In this document: one piece after another, positions 38,166 to 49,122 of the stretch
Position numbering within the stretch: the stretch's first letter is position 1
How the letters are laid out: the number at the start of each line of letters is the position of its first letter
Origin: Streptomyces sp. NBC_00572
Lineage (GTDB): Bacteria > Actinomycetota > Actinomycetes > Streptomycetales > Streptomycetaceae
Length of the DNA: 64,000 nucleotides
Assembly (NCBI RefSeq): GCF_026341815.1
Contig: NZ_JAPENX010000001.1
Span: 4,402,001 to 4,466,000 of the forward strand
Reading direction: 5' to 3'
Position numbers and translations under genes: made by a program
Notes under the pieces: generated by a model
The model's database searches: none
What the model was told of the DNA's origin: nothing
The model's input: the letters and a program-made list of their open reading frames with translations, nothing else

Positions 38166-39002
38166 ATGACCACGCTCGACACCTACGAGTCCCGCTGCGA
38201 GCGGCTCTTCCTCGCCGGCGGCAACGCGGCCGTACGCCGGGCCGCGCAGGAGGGCCTCGACGCGCTCGGCCCGCAGGCCGACCTCTACTGCTGGCTCGCC
38301 CTCGGCCACGCCGCCGAGGACGAGGACGACCACGACGACCTGGCCGAGGAGGCCTTCCGCGCGGGGCTGGCCCTCGACGGCGACCACCTCGGCCTGCTCG
38401 CCGGCTACGCCGAGCTCTGCCTGCGCGCCGACGGGTTCGACCACCCGGGCCGGGCCAACCGTGCAGTCGTCCTGTCCCGGCGCCTGAAGGAACTCGCCCC
38501 CGAGTCCGCCGAGGCTGACCGGCTCGCCTCCGCCGAGCGATGGGCCCGCCGCGGCTACTGGGACGACCTGCGGATGGGCGCCGTGCAGGGGAAGCTCAGG
38601 GCTCAGCAGACGCAGGAGCAGGCCCGGGCGCTCAGTGACGCCCTCGCCGAAGGCGGTGCCGACGCGGCCCGCGCCGCCGCCCGCGCCGCCGAGTCCGACG
38701 GCCCCGCCGACCGCGACACCGCCGTGCGGGCCGCCACCGTCGAGGCGCTCGCGGGCCCGTGGAACGCCCCCGTACGGTTCCTCGGGCGCTACCGCCCGGC
38801 GGCCTGGGCGGTCTCGGCCGGCCTGGCCCTTCTCACCAACCAGCTGCTCCGTCAGACCGGGGCCGTCGAGTCCTTCAGCGTCTGGGGCTACCTGTGGCTG
38901 CTGCCGGTCCTTCTCGTCGACCGCCGCTTCGCCTCCGTACGGAAGGAGGCCGAGGCTCGCCACGTGGCCCGGCTCGAAACGGAGCTCGCCGCCCGGGACT
39001 GA
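38166..39002 (+). CDS. TPR-like membrane-associated protein of unknown function
   Basis: 278 residues, no recognised catalytic motif. Residues 1-130 are alpha-helical with tetratricopeptide-like spacing (LYCWLALGHAAEDEDD, AEEAFRAGLALDGDHLGLLAGYAELCLR). An Ala-rich helical stretch (about 140-200) follows, then two probable membrane segments (AAWAVSAGLALLTNQLL and SVWGYLWLLPVLLV) and a short charged C-terminus. The topology suggests a cytoplasmic helical domain anchored near its C-terminal end. ATG at 38166 has a strong G-rich ribosome site. It is divergent from the ABC exporter and is followed by an AraC gene 80 bases on. I cannot assign a function. Confidence 0.75.
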   Translation: MTTLDTYESRCERLFLAGGNAAVRRAAQEGLDALGPQADLYCWLALGHAAEDEDDHDDLAEEAFRAGLALDGDHLGLLAGYAELCLRADGFDHPGRANRAVVLSRRLKELAPESAEADRLASAERWARRGYWDDLRMGAVQGKLRAQQTQEQARALSDALAEGGADAARAAARAAESDGPADRDTAVRAATVEALAGPWNAPVRFLGRYRPAAWAVSAGLALLTNQLLRQTGAVESFSVWGYLWLLPVLLVDRRFASVRKEAEARHVARLETELAARD

Positions 39003-39081
39003 TCGGCCGGTCCCGAGCCGGTCCCCATCTCCCCCCGGATTGTGGCACGTTGGATCGACGAGCCGACCGGGGAGGAAAGCC

Positions 39082-40053
39082 GTGCGCGTCCACCACATCA
39101 GCACCGAGGAGCTGCCGAAGTCGGAGCGCTTCGGGTACTGGCACGACATGACGGCCGCCGCTCTCATCCCGACCGTCATGGGCAGCGAGCACGCAGAGGA
39201 CTTCCGGGCCGAGGCGCACACGGTCGACCTCGGGGCCGCGCAGGTCACCTCCCTGCGCTATCCGCCGCTCACCACCCGCCGTACGCCCCGGCTCATCCGC
39301 CGCGCCGACCCCGGCTACTACCAGCTGTCGCTCACCCTGAGCGGGGAGATGGCGATCTCCCAGGCGGGCCGGGACAACGTCTTCCGGGCCGGGGACTTCA
39401 CCGTCTACGACTCCTCGCTGCCGTTCGACGGCATCACCCGTCATCCCGGCGGCCGTCTCGACCACATCGTCGCCCAGTTCCCGAAGGCCCTGCTGCCGCT
39501 GCCCGCCGGTGCGGCCGGGCGGCTCGTCGCCCTCCGGATCCCCGGGGACACCGGATTCGGCGCGCTGCTCGCCCCGTTCCTGCTCCGGCTCGCCGCCGAT
39601 CCCGGGGGCTTCCGGCCCGAGGACGGGCCGCGGCTGACGACCGTCCTCCTCGACCTGCTCGCGGGCGCGGCCGCCGCGCGGCTCGACTCCGACACCGCGG
39701 CCGAGCCGGAGAGCCGCCGCCGGGCCCTCTTCCTGCGCACCCAGGACTTCGCGCGCCGCCGGCTCGCCGACCCGGACCTCACCCCGGGCACGGTCGCCGC
39801 CGCCCACCACATCTCGGTGCGCTACCTCCACCGGCTCTTCCAGGACCACGGCCTCACCGTCGCCGGCTGGATCCGCGACGAGCGGCTGGCCCGCGCGGCC
39901 CGCGACCTCGCCGACCCGGCGCAGCGCGGCACCCCCGTCCGCACCGTCGCCGCCCGCTGGGGCTTCCGCCACCACGCGGCCTTCAGCCGTGCCTTCCGTA
40001 CGGCCCACGGCCACAGCCCCAGCGAGCACCGGGAGTGCGCGCAGGGTCAATGA
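39082..40053 (+). CDS. AraC family regulator with AraC_binding_2 domain
   Basis: 323-residue regulator. The N-terminal half (SERFGYWHDMTAAALIPTVM, YYQLSLTLSGEMAISQAGRDNVFRAGDF, YDSSLPFDG) matches the AraC-binding-like domain common in Streptomyces. The C-terminal helix-turn-helix pair is LTPGTVAAAHHISVRYLHRLFQDHGLTVAGWIRDERLARAARDL and the segment around AARWGFRHHAAFSRAFRTAHGHSPSEHR. GTG at 39082 follows GGGGAGG. It is convergent with glgX and behind the TPR-like gene; no obvious target nearby. Confidence 0.87.
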   Translation: MRVHHISTEELPKSERFGYWHDMTAAALIPTVMGSEHAEDFRAEAHTVDLGAAQVTSLRYPPLTTRRTPRLIRRADPGYYQLSLTLSGEMAISQAGRDNVFRAGDFTVYDSSLPFDGITRHPGGRLDHIVAQFPKALLPLPAGAAGRLVALRIPGDTGFGALLAPFLLRLAADPGGFRPEDGPRLTTVLLDLLAGAAAARLDSDTAAEPESRRRALFLRTQDFARRRLADPDLTPGTVAAAHHISVRYLHRLFQDHGLTVAGWIRDERLARAARDLADPAQRGTPVRTVAARWGFRHHAAFSRAFRTAHGHSPSEHRECAQGQ

Positions 40054-40184
40054 GCCGTGCGCCGGAGGCCAACGACACGGACGTGGCCCCGACCCGACAC
40101 TGTTCGAACACGCGGGCACGTCACACGGGGGATGTTCGGACGACCCGCGGCACGGGGTGCCCGTGCGGACCGCACCCCGGTCCG

Positions 40185-40238
40185 CCGGGGGAAAGCCCCC
40201 GCCCACCCGGCCACCGCCGTCGCGCCGCGGTGGCCGGG
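40185..40238. terminator. Double hairpin between convergent araC-like and glgX genes
   Basis: First CGGGGG-AAAG-CCCCCG (40185-40200), then a 12-bp stem CCCGGCCACCGC (40206-40217) with GCGGTGGCCGGG (40227-40238) and a 9-base loop. The pair can stop transcription from both sides and lies 8 bases from the glgX stop. Confidence 0.65.
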
Positions 40239-40245
40239 CCGGGGC

Positions 40246-42447
<2,202 letters not shown>

Positions 42448-42610
42448 CGTCCCGGCCTCCCGCGGCTCGTCGGCCCGCACTTCAGGGGGCGACGGCGTCC
42501 CGGCCGCCGCTCCCGCGCGTGGTTCTCCCCCTGTTCTGCCCGGACGGCCCGGGTCCCAACATGACCCGCACGCACGTTTCCCCTGGAGGGTGGCTGTCGT
42601 TGGGCCGAGC

Positions 42611-43831
42611 GTGACACATGTATGGAAGCGGGCGAGGTACGCCCTCGCAGTGGCGGGACTGATGGCGGGCCTCGTGGGCTGCACGGCGTCGGACGGCGGT
42701 GGCGGCGGAATCGACGTCGCCCTGCCGGGCAAGGCACGGGCCCCGGGCGATGTGATCCGGGTCAGCCCGGAGGACGGCAGCCGCGGGGTGTCGGCCGACG
42801 GCCCCGTCGAGGTGAAGGTGGACAGCGGGCGGCTCGAACGGGTGACCGTCGTCCAGGTGGAGGACGCGCAGCGGACCGAGGTCGCCGGGGAGATCTCCAC
42901 CGACGGGCTGCGCTGGCGGCCCCGGCCGGAAGCCCGGCTGGCGCTGGCCGCGAAGTACAGCGTGGACGCGGTCGCGCTCGACGCGCACGGCCGCCGCTCC
43001 GCCCGGCACACCACGTTCACCACGGTGGTGCCCGAGAGCCGCTTCATCGGCTACTTCAAACCGGAGAACCGTTCCACTGTCGGCACCGGCATGATCGTTT
43101 CCTTCGGGTTCAACATGCCGATCGAGAACCGGGAGGCGGTCGAGCGGGCCATCCGGATCACCTCCGTGCCGCCGGTGGAGGTCGTCGGTCACTGGTTCGG
43201 CAAGGAGCGGCTCGACTTCCGCCCCGCCGCGTACTGGCAGCCGGGCACCGAGGTCACCGTCGAACTCGGCCTGCGGGACGTCGAGGGAGCACCCGGCGTG
43301 TACGGCATCCAGCGCAAGACGGTCGGCTTCACCGTCGGCCGCTCCCAGGTCTCCCTGGTCGACGCCGCCGCGCACACCATGGAGGTCAGGAAGGACGGCG
43401 AGGTCCTCGCCACCGTGCCGATCACCGCGGGAGCGCCGAAGACCACCACGTACAACGGGAAGATGGTCGTCACCGAGCTGTACGACGTGACCCGGATGAA
43501 CGGGGCCACGGTCGGCTTCGGCGGCGAGTACGACATCAAGGACGTGCCGCACGCCATCCGTCTCACCGACTCGGGCACCTTCCTGCACGGCAACTACTGG
43601 GCCGATCCGAGCACGTTCGGCTCCGCCAACGTCAGCCACGGCTGCGTCGGACTGCGGGACGACAAGGGCGGCAGCGCCGATTCGCCGGCGGGCTGGTTCT
43701 TCGAGCGGACCCTCGTCGGCGACGTGGTGGAAGTGGTCAACTCCCATGACCGAAAGGTCGCTCCCGACAACGGCCTCGGAGGCTGGAACATGGAGTGGAA
43801 CCGGTGGAAGGCCGGCTCCGCACTGCACTGA
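42611..43831 (+). CDS. L,D-transpeptidase lipoprotein (YkuD domain)
   Basis: 406-residue exported enzyme that forms 3-3 cross-links in peptidoglycan. The signal peptide (KRARYALAVAGLMAGL) ends in lipobox LVGC. Two Ig-like domains follow (VIRVSPEDGSRGVSADGPV; RFIGYFKPENRSTVGTGM), as in mycobacterial LdtMt2, then the YkuD domain with HGNYW and SHGCVGL holding catalytic Cys345. Normal architecture. GTG at 42611 gives the best signal peptide; an in-frame GTG at 42590 lies right after GGAGG. Tandem paralogue of the next gene, with a 68-base identical stretch. Confidence 0.9.
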   Translation: MTHVWKRARYALAVAGLMAGLVGCTASDGGGGGIDVALPGKARAPGDVIRVSPEDGSRGVSADGPVEVKVDSGRLERVTVVQVEDAQRTEVAGEISTDGLRWRPRPEARLALAAKYSVDAVALDAHGRRSARHTTFTTVVPESRFIGYFKPENRSTVGTGMIVSFGFNMPIENREAVERAIRITSVPPVEVVGHWFGKERLDFRPAAYWQPGTEVTVELGLRDVEGAPGVYGIQRKTVGFTVGRSQVSLVDAAAHTMEVRKDGEVLATVPITAGAPKTTTYNGKMVVTELYDVTRMNGATVGFGGEYDIKDVPHAIRLTDSGTFLHGNYWADPSTFGSANVSHGCVGLRDDKGGSADSPAGWFFERTLVGDVVEVVNSHDRKVAPDNGLGGWNMEWNRWKAGSALH

Positions 43832-44015
43832 ACCCGCGTCCCCCTCGTACCGCCCGGCACTTTCGCCCTCTTAGCAGGTCGATCGGGACGGAACGGTGAC
43901 ATTCACGAGGATCTTTCGTGTCCTGCGGTGTGATTATCTAGCGCCGTGTGCGCGAGTGAATGCGCACGGGGGTGGGGCCGGGCGGTGCCGGGCCGTGCGA
44001 GGGGAGAAGACCACA

Positions 44016-45281
44016 GTGAACGGGCAGCCGATATCGGGGGCATCGGTAGGGACGACGGGGCGGCGCGGCCGACGACGCGGGGGCGTCCGGCTGCAGGCCC
44101 TGGCGGCGGGAGCGCTGCTCCTGGTGCTCACCGCCTGCGGCGGCGGAGAGACGCCCGCCGGCGGTGCGGGGGGCAAGGCGCCGGCCGCCGAGGGCGGCGG
44201 CAAGCAGGAGAACGCGGCCTCCCAGGCGGTCGTGACGATCCTTCCGAAGGACGGCGCCGACTCGGTCGCCACCAGCGGGGTCCTCAAGATCACCGCGGAG
44301 CAGGGCAAGCTGACCACGGTCACGGTCGCCGACTCCAAGGGCACCGCGGTCGACGGCAAGATCGCGGCCGACGGCGCCAGCTGGTCGCCGACCGCCCACC
44401 TGGCCGCGGCGACCCAGTACAAGGTCCACGCGATCGCGAAGGACGCCGAGGGCCGCGAGTCGGCGAAGGACACCACCTTCACCACCCTCGTCCCGAAGAA
44501 CACCTTCATCGGCCACTACACGCCGGAGGACGGTTCGACCGTCGGCGTCGGCATGCCGGTGTCCATCAACTTCACCCGGGGCATCACCGACCCCGAGGCC
44601 GTCGAGAAGGCCATCAAGGTGACGGCCGAGCCGGCCGTCGAGATCGAGGGCCACTGGTTCGGCAACGACCGCCTCGACTTCCGCCCGGAGAACTACTGGG
44701 CCGCCGGCACCAAGGTCACCGTGCACCTCAACCTGGACGGCGTCGAAGGCCGCCCGGGCGTCTACGGCAAGCAGAAGAAGACGGTCACCTTCACCATCGG
44801 CCGCCGTCAGGTCTCCACCGTCGACGCGAGCGCCAAGACGATGAAGATCGAGCGCGACGGGAAGATCATCAAGACGATCCCGATCACCGCGGGCGCGCCG
44901 TCCACGACCACGTACAACGGTCAGATGGTCATCAGCGAGAAGTTCAAGGTGACCCGGATGAACGGGGCCACGGTCGGCTTCGGCGGCGAGTACGACATCA
45001 AGGACGTGCCGCACGCGATGCGTCTGTCCAACTCGGGCACCTTCGTGCACGGCAACTACTGGGCCTCGGCGGGCACCTTCGGCTCCGCCAACGTCAGCCA
45101 CGGCTGCGTCGGCCTCCAGGACGCGCGGGGCGCGGGCGACGGCTCGATGCCGGCGGCCTGGTTCTACGACCGTTCGATCATCGGCGACGTGGTCGTCGTG
45201 AAGAACTCGAAGGACAAGCAGATCAAGCCGGAGAACGGCCTCAACGGCTGGAACATGGACTGGTCGGAGTGGATCGCCTAG
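44016..45281 (+). CDS. L,D-transpeptidase lipoprotein (YkuD domain), paralogue
   Basis: 421 residues with the same plan as the preceding gene. The signal helix ends in lipobox LTAC after an Arg-rich start (TGRRGRRRGG). A Gly/Ala linker, two Ig-like domains (VVTILPKDGADSVATSGVL; TFIGHYTPEDGSTVGVGM) and the YkuD domain follow, with HGNYW and SHGCVGL (catalytic Cys364). GTG at 44016 follows GGGGAG; the frame is open 40 codons more without a signal. The 184-bp gap after the first paralogue allows its own promoter. A 17-bp terminator closes the unit. Confidence 0.9.
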   Translation: MNGQPISGASVGTTGRRGRRRGGVRLQALAAGALLLVLTACGGGETPAGGAGGKAPAAEGGGKQENAASQAVVTILPKDGADSVATSGVLKITAEQGKLTTVTVADSKGTAVDGKIAADGASWSPTAHLAAATQYKVHAIAKDAEGRESAKDTTFTTLVPKNTFIGHYTPEDGSTVGVGMPVSINFTRGITDPEAVEKAIKVTAEPAVEIEGHWFGNDRLDFRPENYWAAGTKVTVHLNLDGVEGRPGVYGKQKKTVTFTIGRRQVSTVDASAKTMKIERDGKIIKTIPITAGAPSTTTYNGQMVISEKFKVTRMNGATVGFGGEYDIKDVPHAMRLSNSGTFVHGNYWASAGTFGSANVSHGCVGLQDARGAGDGSMPAAWFYDRSIIGDVVVVKNSKDKQIKPENGLNGWNMDWSEWIA

Positions 45282-45293
45282 ATCACCCGTGAC

Positions 45294-45332
45294 GAGGGGC
45301 CCGGTGCTGTGAGCAACAGCACCGGGCCCCTC
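45294..45332 (+). terminator. Strong 17-bp terminator hairpin
   Basis: Perfect inverted repeat: arm GAGGGGCCCGGTGCTGT (45294-45310), loop GAGCA, and its complement (45316-45332). It follows the second L,D-transpeptidase gene by 12 bases and lies 28 bases before the enoyl-CoA hydratase start. Confidence 0.85.
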
Positions 45333-45360
45333 GCCGTTAACGGCCACTAACCTTCCTTCC

Positions 45361-46128
45361 ATGACTGTGAACCTCGAAGTCGCCGAAGGCGTCGGCACGA
45401 TCCGCCTCGACCGCCCCCCGATGAACGCCCTGGACATCGCCACCCAGGACCGGCTGCGCGAGCTGGCCCAGGAGGCGACCGACCGCGATGACGTGCGGGC
45501 CGTGATCATCTACGGCGGGGAGAAGGTGTTCGCGGCCGGCGCGGACATCAAGGAGATGCAGGCCATGGACCACGTGGCCATGGTCAAGCGGTCCCGCGCC
45601 CTCCAGGACGCCTTCACCGCCGTCGCCCGCATCCCCAAGCCGGTCGTCGCCGCCGTCACCGGCTACGCCCTCGGCGGCGGCTGCGAGCTCGCGCTCTGCG
45701 CCGACTACCGGATCGCCGCCGACAACGCGAAGCTGGGCCAGCCGGAGATCCTGCTCGGCCTGATCCCCGGTGCCGGCGGCACCCAGCGCCTGGCCCGGCT
45801 CGTCGGCCCCTCCAAGGCCAAGGACCTCATCTTCACCGGCCGGATGGTCAAGGCGGACGAGGCCCTGACGCTCGGCCTGGTCGACCGGGTCGTCCCGGCC
45901 GCCGAGGTGTACGAGCAGGCGCACGCCTGGGCGGCCAAGCTGGCCCAGGGCCCCGCGGTCGCCCTGCGGGCCGCCAAGGAGTCGATCGACCAGGGCCTGG
46001 AGGCCGACATCGACACCGGTCTCGCCATCGAGCGCAACTGGTTCGCGGGCCTGTTCGCGACCGAGGACCGTGAGCGCGGGATGCGCAGCTTCGTCGAAGA
46101 GGGCCCCGGGAAGGCGAAGTTCGCCTGA
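45361..46128 (+). CDS. Enoyl-CoA hydratase/isomerase family protein
   Basis: 255-residue crotonase-fold enzyme that hydrates trans-2-enoyl-CoA in fatty-acid oxidation or related pathways. The CoA-binding oxyanion hole is AAGADIKEMQAM and GYALGGGCELALCADYRIA. Both hydratase glutamates are present: in GGCELALC and in GQPEILLGLIPGAGGTQRL. So hydration is more likely than isomerisation. ATG at 45361 has no SD; TAACCT at 45348-45353 is placed like a -10 for a leaderless transcript starting at the A of ATG. Single gene, cytoplasmic. Confidence 0.92.
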   Translation: MTVNLEVAEGVGTIRLDRPPMNALDIATQDRLRELAQEATDRDDVRAVIIYGGEKVFAAGADIKEMQAMDHVAMVKRSRALQDAFTAVARIPKPVVAAVTGYALGGGCELALCADYRIAADNAKLGQPEILLGLIPGAGGTQRLARLVGPSKAKDLIFTGRMVKADEALTLGLVDRVVPAAEVYEQAHAWAAKLAQGPAVALRAAKESIDQGLEADIDTGLAIERNWFAGLFATEDRERGMRSFVEEGPGKAKFA

Positions 46129-46188
46129 GCCACCCTCGCCGGGGGCCGATTCCGCCGGAACGGCCCCCGCGATCGTCTCCGTGCGGCC

Positions 46189-46707
46189 ATGATGGGGGGC
46201 ATGGCGGGCCTGGAGGGTAGGGAACAACCGTGGCAGCGCGCAAGCGCCGCCGCAGCGCGGCGCTCACCGGTCGCGGACGACGAACAGGCCGCCGACGCAG
46301 TGGAGTTGTACGGCAACCCGGCCGAGGAGGATGTCCGGCTGCCGTCCCGCCCCGAATCCGCGTGGGTGGCCCGCAGGCTCACCCAGCACGTCGTGCTGCG
46401 GCAGTGGGCGCTCGGCCCGCAGATCGCCGAGCACGCGGTGCTCCTCGTCTCGGAGCTCGTCGGCAACGCGGTCCGGCACACCGGCGCCCGGGTCTTCGCA
46501 CTGCGGCTGCAACGGCGGCGCGGCTGGATCCGGATCGAGGTCCGCGACCCCTCGCGCGGGCTGCCGTGCCTGATGCCGGTGCACGAACTCGACACGAGCG
46601 GCCGGGGGCTCTTCCTCGTCGACAAGCTCTCGGACCGCTGGGGCGTGGACCTCGCGCCGCGCGGCAAGACGACCTGGTTCGAGATGCGGGTCGCCGACCG
46701 CCCCTGA
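46189..46707 (+). CDS. Anti-sigma-like ATP-binding protein (HATPase_c_2)
   Basis: 172-residue GHKL ATPase domain of the RsbW/SpoIIAB type without other domains. ESAWVARRLTQHVVLRQW is the N-terminal helix, LLVSELVGNAVRHTGA is the N box, VRDPSRGLP is G1 (DxxxGxP), and DTSGRGLFLVDKLSDRWGV is G2. Streptomyces has dozens of these; most are thought to be anti-sigma or anti-anti-sigma switch proteins, and few are characterised. Possible starts are 46189, 46192 and 46201; the last follows GGGGGG closely. The first 40 residues are low-complexity. Confidence 0.85.
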   Translation: MMGGMAGLEGREQPWQRASAAAARRSPVADDEQAADAVELYGNPAEEDVRLPSRPESAWVARRLTQHVVLRQWALGPQIAEHAVLLVSELVGNAVRHTGARVFALRLQRRRGWIRIEVRDPSRGLPCLMPVHELDTSGRGLFLVDKLSDRWGVDLAPRGKTTWFEMRVADRP

Positions 46708-47136
46708 GGGTCTCCGGCCTTCGTCGAGGGTCTCCGGCCGTCTCCCTGTCGTCGACGGCCCCCGAACGCACGGAAGCCCCCGTGCGCCGTGGTGAGGCAC
46801 GTGGGGGCTGCCGTGGTGTGCGCCGTGGACGGGGGGGTGTATCCACGGCCGCTATGTCGACCTGGCCCGGGTCAATGGGGGTCGTGTCTCCGACTATGGC
46901 AGACAGGTGGCCTTGCCGCCAAAAGTCCCTACTGGTGCAATACAGGTTAAAACGGGACAGTTGCATAATGAATCGTTGGTGACGTGCAGCACCCGCCTTC
47001 TAAACAGTGAATGGCTATGCAGTTCATTGCTTGTTTCCCCGGCCCGTCCGCATGCTGGACGGCCTCCCCGTGGTCACAAACGTCCTGATTTGGCCTAATC
47101 GTAATAAACCGGGCACTGTCGCCCTTAAATGGTCGC
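46708..47136. other. 429-bp AT-richer intergenic region with partial dyads
   Basis: No convincing ORF. An imperfect terminator (AGCCCCCGTGC at 46775 with GCAC-GT-GGGGGCT at 46797, 2-base bulge) follows the HATPase gene. From about 46890 the base composition is clearly AT-richer than its surroundings. It contains TTGCATAATGAATCG (46962 on), a partial complement TTCATTGC near 47024, and a hairpin CCGTCC/GGACGG (47044-47062). It could hold a regulatory RNA or long leader for the 47137 operon. TTAAAT at 47125-47130 is placed like a -10 for leaderless initiation at GTG 47137. Confidence 0.4.
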
Positions 47137-47901
47137 GTGAAGCCGATCGACCGCCGCGGAGCGCTCCGGGCCGGTGCGGCCGCCGCCCTCGCGGGAGCCC
47201 CCACCACCGCCTGCGGCGCGGACCCCCGCCCCGCCGCACCCGTGCCCCGGCGCCCCGCCCCCGCGCCCGTCGCGGCCCCCGCCCCCCGGCGCCTCCCCGG
47301 GCAGCCCGCCGAGATCGCCCACGGTCCCCGCGACCGGCCCCGGGTCGCGCTCACCTTCCACGGCCAGGGCGACCCCGCCCTCGCCCGGACGCTCCTCGGC
47401 CAGGCCGAGAAGGCCGGCGCCCGCGTCACCGTCCTCGCCGTCGGCAGCTGGCTCGACCAGCACCCCGACCTCGCCCGCCGCATCCTCGACGGCGGACACG
47501 ACCTCGGCAACCACACCCAGCGCCACATCGACGTCAACGCCATGACCGAGGCCGAGGCCCTCGCCGAGATCGAGGCCTGCGCCACCCGGCTGCGTCGGCT
47601 CACCGGCTCCATCGGCACCTGGTTCCGGCCCTCCCGAACCCAGCACGCCGCACCCGCCGTCCTGCGCGCCGCCGCCCGCGCCGGATACCCGCACGTCCTC
47701 TCGTACGACGTCGACTCCCTCGACCACACGTCGCCCGGCGCCCCCGTCGTCGTCCGCAACGTCACCGGATCCGTCCGCGCCGGATCCGTCGTCAGCCTGC
47801 ACTTCGGCTACCCGGACACCGCCGTCGCGCTGCCCCTCCTCCTCGCCGACCTCGACCGCCGCGGACTGCGCGCGGTCACCACCACGGAGCTGCTGACCTG
47901 A
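47137..47901 (+). CDS. Polysaccharide-deacetylase-like lipoprotein with altered active site
   Basis: 254 residues. A Tat-like signal (IDRRGALRAGAAAALAG) ends in a lipobox-like TTAC, followed by a Pro/Ala linker to about residue 55. The NodB domain runs from VALTFHGQGDPALARTLL to the end. HTQRH keeps the two metal-binding histidines of motif 2 (H-x3-H). Motif 1, normally TFDDG, reads TFHGQGD, and motif 3, normally RxPxG, reads RPSRTQH. The first metal Asp and the general-base Asp are therefore not where expected. It may be inactive as a deacetylase or use different chemistry. It overlaps the next gene by one base (TGATG), so the two are coexpressed. Confidence 0.75.
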   Translation: MKPIDRRGALRAGAAAALAGAPTTACGADPRPAAPVPRRPAPAPVAAPAPRRLPGQPAEIAHGPRDRPRVALTFHGQGDPALARTLLGQAEKAGARVTVLAVGSWLDQHPDLARRILDGGHDLGNHTQRHIDVNAMTEAEALAEIEACATRLRRLTGSIGTWFRPSRTQHAAPAVLRAAARAGYPHVLSYDVDSLDHTSPGAPVVVRNVTGSVRAGSVVSLHFGYPDTAVALPLLLADLDRRGLRAVTTTELLT

Positions 47902-49097
47902 TGGCCCACCCCACGCAGAGACACGTCACGGCAAGGACGAGGACCCTCCTCGCCGCCACCCTCCTCGCCGCGCTCGCCGGCTGCGGCAGCGGAGACCCCG
48001 GGGACGGCGCCGCCCCCGTGAAGAAGGCCGCCGCCCCCGCCGTACCCAAGCCGGCCGCGGCCCCCGCCGGGCTCCCCGGGATGCCGCCGCTCCTCGACCC
48101 GAAGGACGTCTACGCCGCCGACCGGCCGAACCAGCTCTCCCCGGTCGTCAAGGACTTCCCCTCCCGGGTCTACGTCCCCAACACCAACTCCAACACCGTC
48201 TCCGTCATCGACCCGACCACCTACCAGGTCGTCGAGACCATCCGAGTCGGCATCCAGCCCCAGCACGTCGTGCCCTCCTGGGACATGAAGACCCTCTGGG
48301 TCAACAACAACCGCGGCCACACCCTCACCCCGATCGACCCCGCCACCGGTCGCGCGGGCAAGCCCGTCGAGGTCCACGACCCGTACAACCTCTACTTCAC
48401 GCCCAACGGCAAGTACGCCATCGTGATGGCCTCGCTCGACCGCGAACTCGTCTTCCGCGACCCCCACACCATGGAACGGAGGAAGAGCGTCCCGGTCAGC
48501 TGCTACGGCGTCAACCACGCCGACTTCTCCGCCGACGGGCGCTACTTCGTCGTCTCCTGCGAGTTCTCCGGCGAGCTGCTCAAGGTCGACACCGAGCGGA
48601 TGGAGGTGATCGGCCAGCAGAAACTGCCCTTCGAGGGCGCCATGCCGCAGGACGTGAAGATCTCCCCCGACGGCAAGACCTTCTACATCGCCGACATGAT
48701 GGCCCACGGCATCTGGGTCCTCGACGGCGAGAAGTTCACCACCCCGACCCTGCTGCCCACCGGCAAGGGCGCCCACGGGCTCTACATCAGCCGGGACTCC
48801 CGCGAGATGTACGTCCCCAACCGCGGCGAGGGCTCGATCTCCGTCTTCGACTTCGAGCAGAACAAGCTCACGAAGAAGTGGCGGCTGCCGGACGGCGGCT
48901 CCCCGGACATGGGCGGCGTCTCCGCCGACGGCAAGGTCCTCTGGCTCTCCGGCCGCTACGACTCCGAGGTGTACGCGATCGACACCGCGAGCGGCAAGCA
49001 ACTGGCCCGCATCCCGGTGGGCGGCGGCCCCCACGGGCTCGCGGTGTATCCGCAGCCCGGTCGCTACTCGCTCGGCCACACGGGGATCTTCCGGTAG
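47901..49097 (+). CDS. YVTN beta-propeller lipoprotein
   Basis: 398 residues. The signal peptide (RTLLAATLLAALAGC) ends in lipobox LAGC, followed by an Ala/Pro/Lys linker and a seven-bladed YVTN/YncE-type propeller. Repeats include RVYVPNTNSNTVSVIDPTTYQVVETIRVG, LWVNNNRGHTLTPIDPATG, KISPDGKTFYIADMMAHGIWVLD, and YVPNRGEGSISVFDF. Such proteins are surface binding or scaffold modules without known catalysis. Coupled to the NodB-like lipoprotein, so both probably act together at the outer face of the membrane, perhaps on cell-wall or glycan ligands. It ends 25 bases before the convergent GNAT gene. Confidence 0.85.
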   Translation: MAHPTQRHVTARTRTLLAATLLAALAGCGSGDPGDGAAPVKKAAAPAVPKPAAAPAGLPGMPPLLDPKDVYAADRPNQLSPVVKDFPSRVYVPNTNSNTVSVIDPTTYQVVETIRVGIQPQHVVPSWDMKTLWVNNNRGHTLTPIDPATGRAGKPVEVHDPYNLYFTPNGKYAIVMASLDRELVFRDPHTMERRKSVPVSCYGVNHADFSADGRYFVVSCEFSGELLKVDTERMEVIGQQKLPFEGAMPQDVKISPDGKTFYIADMMAHGIWVLDGEKFTTPTLLPTGKGAHGLYISRDSREMYVPNRGEGSISVFDFEQNKLTKKWRLPDGGSPDMGGVSADGKVLWLSGRYDSEVYAIDTASGKQLARIPVGGGPHGLAVYPQPGRYSLGHTGIFR

Positions 49098-49122
49098 GCG
49101 GCGCAGCGCACCGCCCGCGCCG

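Noticed and set aside
46907-47098. 63-codon open frame in the AT-rich gap
   Set aside because: No ribosome site, no similarity, and mixed composition; not supported as a gene.
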